From positions 124,001 to 188,000 of the forward strand of contig NZ_PPCW01000004.1 in assembly GCF_002959755.1 (NCBI RefSeq): 64,000 bases of DNA, read 5' to 3'. Every line of letters begins with the position of its first letter. The first letter of the stretch is position 1. The DNA is from Veillonella sp. T11011-6 (GTDB lineage: Bacteria > Bacillota > Negativicutes > Veillonellales > Veillonellaceae). This document shows positions 59,996 through 64,000 of the stretch, piece after piece. A program made the translations under genes and the position numbers. The notes beneath the pieces were generated by a model. It ran no database searches. It had not been told where the DNA came from and was given only the letters and a program-made list of their open reading frames with translations.

Positions 59996-60684
59996 CAAAA
60001 CGGTTACAACCAATACGCCTCGATGCGTATAAACCTCTACGCGAAGTTGTAAGTGAAACATTGCGTCAAGCAATTCAAGATGGTATTTTAAAACCAGGCG
60101 AACGCCTCATGGAAATTCCTCTAGCAGAAGAACTCGGTGTAAGTCGTACACCAATTCGCGAAGCTATACGTAAACTCGAACTAGAAGGCTTTGTTGTTAT
60201 GGTGCCTCGCCGTGGCACATACGTAGCCAATATATCGTTAAAAGATATTACCCAAGTATTCGAAATTCGGTCTGCCCTCGAAGAGCTAGCAGCTGGTCTT
60301 GCAGCAGAACGTATCACTGCAGAAGAAATTGAAACATTAGAACGAATGCTCGTAGAGATTGGCGACCATATGGAAAACAAAGATATGGAATCCGTTGTAG
60401 CAGCGGACGTGGAATTCCACGAAGTACTATATCGTGCCTCTCGTAACGAACGCCTTGCAGACATCGTGCACAACTTACGCGAGCAAACATACCGATTCCG
60501 CAGCTTCTCCATGAATCAACCGGGTCGTCTTAGAAAAACATGGGAAGAACATCGCCAACTCGTAGAGGCTATTGCTTCTCATAACGCAACACAAGCTCGT
60601 AAATTGGCTCAGATTCACATGGAACACTCTGAACAGACCTTATTACAAGGTATGGAAGAATCCCAAGAGTTTATCAAGGCATAG
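59992..60684 (+). CDS. GntR-family regulator (FadR/FCD subfamily)
   Basis: 230 residues from ATG 59992 with GGAGG upstream, overlapping the ispE stop. N-terminal winged helix (LREVVSETLRQAIQDGILKPGERLMEIPLAEELGVSRTPIREAIRKLE) and an all-helical FCD ligand domain with EIRSALEELAAGLAA, DVEFHEVLYRAS and MEHSEQT, whose Asp/His residues usually bind a metal and a carboxylate effector. Next downstream are an AGCS symporter and gdhA, so amino- or organic-acid sensing is plausible. Confidence 0.92.
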   Translation: MTKRLQPIRLDAYKPLREVVSETLRQAIQDGILKPGERLMEIPLAEELGVSRTPIREAIRKLELEGFVVMVPRRGTYVANISLKDITQVFEIRSALEELAAGLAAERITAEEIETLERMLVEIGDHMENKDMESVVAADVEFHEVLYRASRNERLADIVHNLREQTYRFRSFSMNQPGRLRKTWEEHRQLVEAIASHNATQARKLAQIHMEHSEQTLLQGMEESQEFIKA

Positions 60685-60723
60685 GGAATATCCTTACCTA
60701 CAATAGAATAGTTAACTACTAAC

Positions 60724-60756
60724 AAAATCCCTCACGTTTGTGAGGGATTTTTATTT
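60724..60756 (+). terminator. Terminator of ispE-gntR
   Basis: AAATCCCTCAC/GTGAGGGATTT with GTTT loop and following T-rich tract. Confidence 0.92.
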
Positions 60757-60773
60757 TACAGACTCTATAGAAA

Positions 60774-60803
60774 TTGATACAATAACATCAATAACTATAT
60801 AGA
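60774..60803 (+). promoter_or_regulatory. Candidate promoter of the AGCS symporter gene
   Basis: TTGATA (60774-60779) and TATAGA (60798-60803), 18-bp spacer. The stretch also contains TTGAT...ATCAA inverted arms 8 bp apart. Confidence 0.4.
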
Positions 60804-60830
60804 ATTATTTTATATGAAAGGGGCTTTTTT

Positions 60831-62291
60831 ATGGAAGCAATGCTCAATGATGCTATCTCTACCATAAATGGTTATTTATGGAGCTATTTCATCATCTTTA
60901 TCCTCATCGGCGCAGGTCTCTTCTTTACAATGACAACGAATTTTGTACAAATTCGCATGATCAAAGAAATGATTCGCCTCGTAATCAGTGGTGCAGGTAG
61001 TTCTACTGAAAAAAATCATGTATCCTCATTCCAAGCATTCTGTGTTAGTACTGCATCTCGTGTAGGTGTTGGTAATATCGCAGGTATTGCAATCGCCGTT
61101 GTACTCGGTGGTCCTGGTGCGGTCTTCTGGATGTGGGTTATCGCTCTTATCGGTGCTGCTACAGGTTTCATCGAATCTACATTGGCTCAAATCTACAAAG
61201 AACCTGTTGCTAAAGGCGGCTTTTACGGTGGTCCAGCTTACTACATTCGCTACGGCTTAAACAACAAAGCTTTATCTGTTTTATTCGCTATTTTGATCAG
61301 TATTACATACGGTTGGATTTACAACTCTGTACAAGCTAACACATTAGCTGCATCTCTCCAAGTATTCAACTTTGATGTATCCTATACTGGCGCTGTAGTA
61401 GCAATTCTTCTTGGTATTATTATTTTCGGTGGCATTAGCCGCGTTGCTAAAGCATCTGAAATCATCGTTCCTATCATGGCGGTTCTATACATCGCTACTG
61501 CATTATTCGTAGTAATTATGAATATTACTCAATTCCCACATGTAATCTACACTATTTTCTCTTCCGCTTTTGAACCAGTTGCGGCAGGTGGTGGCTTATT
61601 AGGTGCCACTGTAATGAATGGTATTAAACGTGGCCTATTCTCCAATGAAGCCGGTGAAGGTTCTGTACCTAATGCAGCGGCTACTGCAGCTGTTAACCAC
61701 CCAGTTGAACAAGGTCTTGTACAAGCATTCGGTGTATTCCTTGATACATTTATCATTTGTACAGCTTCTGCTTTCATCGTACTCGTCGTTGGCGACTATA
61801 GCACAACAGGCTTAACTGGTGTAGCTCTAGTGCAACATAACCTTGAACAACAACTCGGTTCTTGGGCACCTACAGCGGTAGCAATCTTTATCGTAATGTT
61901 CTCCTTCAGTTCCTTAATTGGTAACTATTACTACGGTGAAATTAACATTAGCCACTTAACAGATAAGAGATTCTATCTTCATTTGTTCCGTATCGGCGTA
62001 ATTATCATGACATTTGTAGGCTCTATCGCCTCCCTTGATCTAGTATGGAATTTAGCCGATTTATTCATGGCTTTCTTAGTATTAACTAATATTAGTTCCA
62101 TCGTACGTATGGGTCGTACTGCAGGTCTTGCTCTTGAAGACTATATTAAACAACGCAAGGCAGGCATCGAAACACCTGTATTTAACCGTTCTGTTCTTAA
62201 TCATACATACGGTATCGTATGGTGGGGTGACGGTCAAACTACAGACTCTTCTGTACCTCCTACTCCAGTGGAAGATACAGTGGAAAAATAA
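60831..62291 (+). CDS. Sodium:alanine/glycine symporter (AGCS family)
   Basis: 486-residue inner-membrane carrier with about ten to eleven helices. AGCS landmarks: SSFQAFCVSTASRVGVGNIAGIAIAVVLGGPGAVFWMW, GGPAYYIRYGL, and GLFSNEAGEGSVPNAAATAAVNHPVEQG. The C-terminal tail is polar. AAAGGGGC precedes the ATG. Transcribed alone between terminators, next to gntR and gdhA; probably imports alanine, glycine or a related amino acid with Na+. Confidence 0.93.
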   Translation: MEAMLNDAISTINGYLWSYFIIFILIGAGLFFTMTTNFVQIRMIKEMIRLVISGAGSSTEKNHVSSFQAFCVSTASRVGVGNIAGIAIAVVLGGPGAVFWMWVIALIGAATGFIESTLAQIYKEPVAKGGFYGGPAYYIRYGLNNKALSVLFAILISITYGWIYNSVQANTLAASLQVFNFDVSYTGAVVAILLGIIIFGGISRVAKASEIIVPIMAVLYIATALFVVIMNITQFPHVIYTIFSSAFEPVAAGGGLLGATVMNGIKRGLFSNEAGEGSVPNAAATAAVNHPVEQGLVQAFGVFLDTFIICTASAFIVLVVGDYSTTGLTGVALVQHNLEQQLGSWAPTAVAIFIVMFSFSSLIGNYYYGEINISHLTDKRFYLHLFRIGVIIMTFVGSIASLDLVWNLADLFMAFLVLTNISSIVRMGRTAGLALEDYIKQRKAGIETPVFNRSVLNHTYGIVWWGDGQTTDSSVPPTPVEDTVEK

Positions 62292-62306
62292 AATATATTC
62301 TCTTAT

Positions 62307-62347
62307 GAGGCTGGTGAAAGTATCTTTCACCGGTCTCTTTTTATTTT
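62307..62347 (+). terminator. Terminator of the AGCS gene
   Basis: Imperfect stem GAGGCTGGTGAAAG/CTTTCACCGGTCTC followed by a T-rich run. Confidence 0.85.
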
Positions 62348-62487
62348 TTGTAAAAGTATCCATTTATACTGTAAAAACTACGATTTATGTCTAACTCTTC
62401 GAGTGACTATTATCACAGTAAACATCTATATTCTATACACTTTTTGAGCATTAAAAACTATAGAATATATTTATAAAATTAGAAAGG

Positions 62488-62512
62488 GTATTCTGTATAC
62501 AATGTCGAATAC
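62488..62512. promoter_or_regulatory. Operator-like site upstream of gdhA
   Basis: TTCTGTATACAATG contains TGTATACA (62494-62501) and is bracketed by GTATTC (62488-62493) and GAATAC (62507-62512). It lies about 60 bp before the gdhA start and matches the site in the aspA promoter. Confidence 0.5.
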
Positions 62513-62571
62513 TTCAGTATGTGTAAAATTAGCAAGACTTCATTTAATCTTATATACAGGAGGTCATTATT

Positions 62572-63828
62572 ATGAGCGGTTATAATCCTTATGAAAACAT
62601 GCTAAATACGTTAGATGTAGCAGCCGAAAAGCTGGGCTATACTCGTAGTGAATACGAAGTATTACGCCATCCTGAACGAGAACTAAAAGTAGCTGTACCA
62701 CTTCAACTAGATAATGGTGAAGTTCGCGTATACGAAGGCTATCGTTGCCAACACTCCACATTACGTGGTAGTGCTAAAGGCGGTCTTCGCTTCCATCCAG
62801 ACTCCGATGAAAACGAAGTTCGTGCATTGGCTGCTTGGATGACTATTAAAAATGCTATCGCTAACATCCCTTACGGCGGTGGTAAAGGCGGTATCAAAGT
62901 TGATCCTAAAACTTTGAATCCTCGCGAATTAGAACGCTTGACTCGTAACTTTGTACGTCGTATTGCGCCTATCATTGGTGTTAATACTGACGTTCCTGCA
63001 CCAGACGTAAATACAAATGCGCAAATCATGAGCTGGATTGCTGACGAATACAGCACATTGAAAGGCGAATGGAGCCCTGGTATCGTTACTGGTAAACCTA
63101 TCGAAGTAGGCGGTTCCTTAGGCCGTAATGAAGCGACTGGCCGTGGCTGTCTCATCGCATTACAAAGCTACCTAGCTAAGAAAAACTTAGATATCAAAAA
63201 CCTTACTGTAGCTGTTCAAGGCTTCGGTAACGTAGGTTCTGTAGGTGCTCGTCTTATCGCTCAAGCAGGCGCTAAAGTTGTTGCTATCGGTGACGTAAGC
63301 GTTAATATCTACAATCCTAATGGTATTGATGTAGAAAAAGCATACGAATATGCTAACTCTCATGGTCGTTCCCTTGAAGGTTACAGCGAACCAGGCATGA
63401 CTACAATTGGACCTCAAGAGTTATTAGCTCAACCAGTTGATGTATTGTACATGGCAGCTCTTGAAAACCAATTGAACAAAGACAACATGGAAAACATCCA
63501 AGCTAAGATCATCTTGGAAGGCGCTAACGGCCCTACTACTAATGATGCAGATAAATACTTCTATGAAAAAGGTATCGACATCATCCCTGACGTTCTTGCG
63601 AACGGCGGCGGCGTAGTTGTATCTTACTATGAATGGGTACAAAACAAAGCAAGCTTCTACTGGACTGAAGAAGAAGTTAACGAACGGTTAACTAAGAATA
63701 TGCAAAATAGCTTTGAAGCAGTTTGGGAAATGCAACATAAATACAATGTACCACCTCGTCAAGCAGCGTACATGGTTGCCCTTGAACGCCTCGTAGTAGA
63801 AACTAAATGGCGCGGCTATAACTGCTAA
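62572..63828 (+). CDS. gdhA: Glutamate dehydrogenase
   Basis: 418-residue enzyme that interconverts glutamate and 2-oxoglutarate plus ammonia. Catalytic Lys105 lies in PYGGGKGGIKVDP; the Rossmann motif is VQGFGNVGSVGA. Overall form matches the hexameric catabolic-type Glu/Leu/Val dehydrogenases of firmicutes; cofactor preference cannot be read reliably. AGGAGGTCATTATT precedes the ATG. Single gene with terminator. Confidence 0.95.
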   Translation: MSGYNPYENMLNTLDVAAEKLGYTRSEYEVLRHPERELKVAVPLQLDNGEVRVYEGYRCQHSTLRGSAKGGLRFHPDSDENEVRALAAWMTIKNAIANIPYGGGKGGIKVDPKTLNPRELERLTRNFVRRIAPIIGVNTDVPAPDVNTNAQIMSWIADEYSTLKGEWSPGIVTGKPIEVGGSLGRNEATGRGCLIALQSYLAKKNLDIKNLTVAVQGFGNVGSVGARLIAQAGAKVVAIGDVSVNIYNPNGIDVEKAYEYANSHGRSLEGYSEPGMTTIGPQELLAQPVDVLYMAALENQLNKDNMENIQAKIILEGANGPTTNDADKYFYEKGIDIIPDVLANGGGVVVSYYEWVQNKASFYWTEEEVNERLTKNMQNSFEAVWEMQHKYNVPPRQAAYMVALERLVVETKWRGYNC

Positions 63829-63857
63829 TCCTTTCAACCTCCATAACATTTAGCCAT

Positions 63858-63895
63858 AAAAAAGGCGTAAGCTCATTTCGAGCTTACGCCTTTTT
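63858..63895. terminator. Bidirectional terminator after gdhA
   Basis: GGCGTAAGCTC/GAGCTTACGCC with A- and T-tracts, between gdhA and the convergent gene at the right edge. Confidence 0.92.
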
Positions 63896-63913
63896 GTTTG
63901 ACTATAAATCTTT

Positions 63914-64000
63914 TTATTTGAAAGCACCTAATAAAGCAGCCATGCTAGGACGGCTGATCAAAGCTTTCACCAATACAGAACCAAGAACGGCAGGAATTGT
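63914..64000 (-). CDS. C-terminal end of an unidentified protein (partial)
   Basis: Only the last 28 codons are in the window, ending SRPSMAALLGAFK-stop on the minus strand. The convergent terminator after gdhA supports that this is a true gene end. The fragment is too short to name a family. Confidence 0.6.
   Translation of the reverse strand, partial: TIPAVLGSVLVKALISRPSMAALLGAFK

Noticed and set aside
60774-60791. FNR box TTGAT...ATCAA before the symporter gene
   Set aside because: The arms are 8 bp apart instead of 4, so it does not fit Fnr spacing.

Overview
The window is a low-GC, almost fully coding bacterial chromosome segment. Its str/beta-type ribosomal and RNA polymerase cluster, F1Fo ATP synthase operon, NiFe-maturation genes, two-subunit fumarase, L-serine dehydratase and Crp-linked hcp point to an anaerobic diderm firmicute of the Negativicutes. 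Veillonella is my best guess from protein appearance; this is inference, not a database match. Nearly everything up to about 59 kb is on the minus strand.

Layout. 1-12 kb: fusA (C-terminus off the window), rpsG, rpsL, an L7Ae-like gene, rpoC and rpoB. 12-16.4 kb: aspA, a GT39-like membrane glycosyltransferase and an IS200-type insertion, which separate rpoB from rplL. 16.4-25.7 kb: rplL, rplJ, rplA, rplK, nusG, secE, rpmG, then a quinol-type NO reductase, tuf, an IS1249-like insertion sequence and a five-tRNA operon (Thr-Tyr-fMet-Thr-Met). 25.8-30.2 kb: a UppP with an internal deletion, then a tight five-gene operon (FolD-like, hypA, hypB, a duplicated-domain secreted protein, a BrxF-like ATPase). 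30.3-35.4 kb: a PASTA penicillin-binding protein, cca and sdaAB/sdaAA. 35.6-40.8 kb: hcp with a divergent Crp/Fnr regulator, a membrane-anchored protein carrying a ladder of acidic-Thr motifs, and a YwlG-like gene. 41-43.4 kb: two-subunit fumarase, a 740-bp AT-rich gap and three tRNAs (Asn, Glu, Val). 43.5-44.9 kb: two small secreted proteins. 45-54.4 kb: atpZ-I-B-E-F-H-A-G-D-C preceded by wecB and wecA. 54.4-59 kb: a PFL-family protein with an ACT protein, pgm and yitT. 59-64 kb, plus strand: ispE, a GntR regulator, an AGCS symporter and gdhA, then the tail of an unknown minus-strand gene.

How it fits together. The genes describe an anaerobe living on organic and amino acids: aspartate to fumarate (aspA), fumarate/malate interconversion, serine to pyruvate, glutamate oxidation, and alanine/glycine-type uptake. 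Nitrosative-stress genes (norZ, hcp) and NiFe-enzyme maturation are present. Regulation is often visible: an L10 leader with an attenuator, two copies of an L1-type leader, promoters whose -35 lies inside the preceding terminator, and a shared TGTATACA motif at aspA and gdhA.

The strongest leads for something undescribed are the FolD-like/hypA/hypB/secreted/BrxF-like operon, in which the FolD active site is degenerate and BrxF is detached from BREX, and the Thr-motif ladder protein. All functional calls come from reading sequence; no searches were run.
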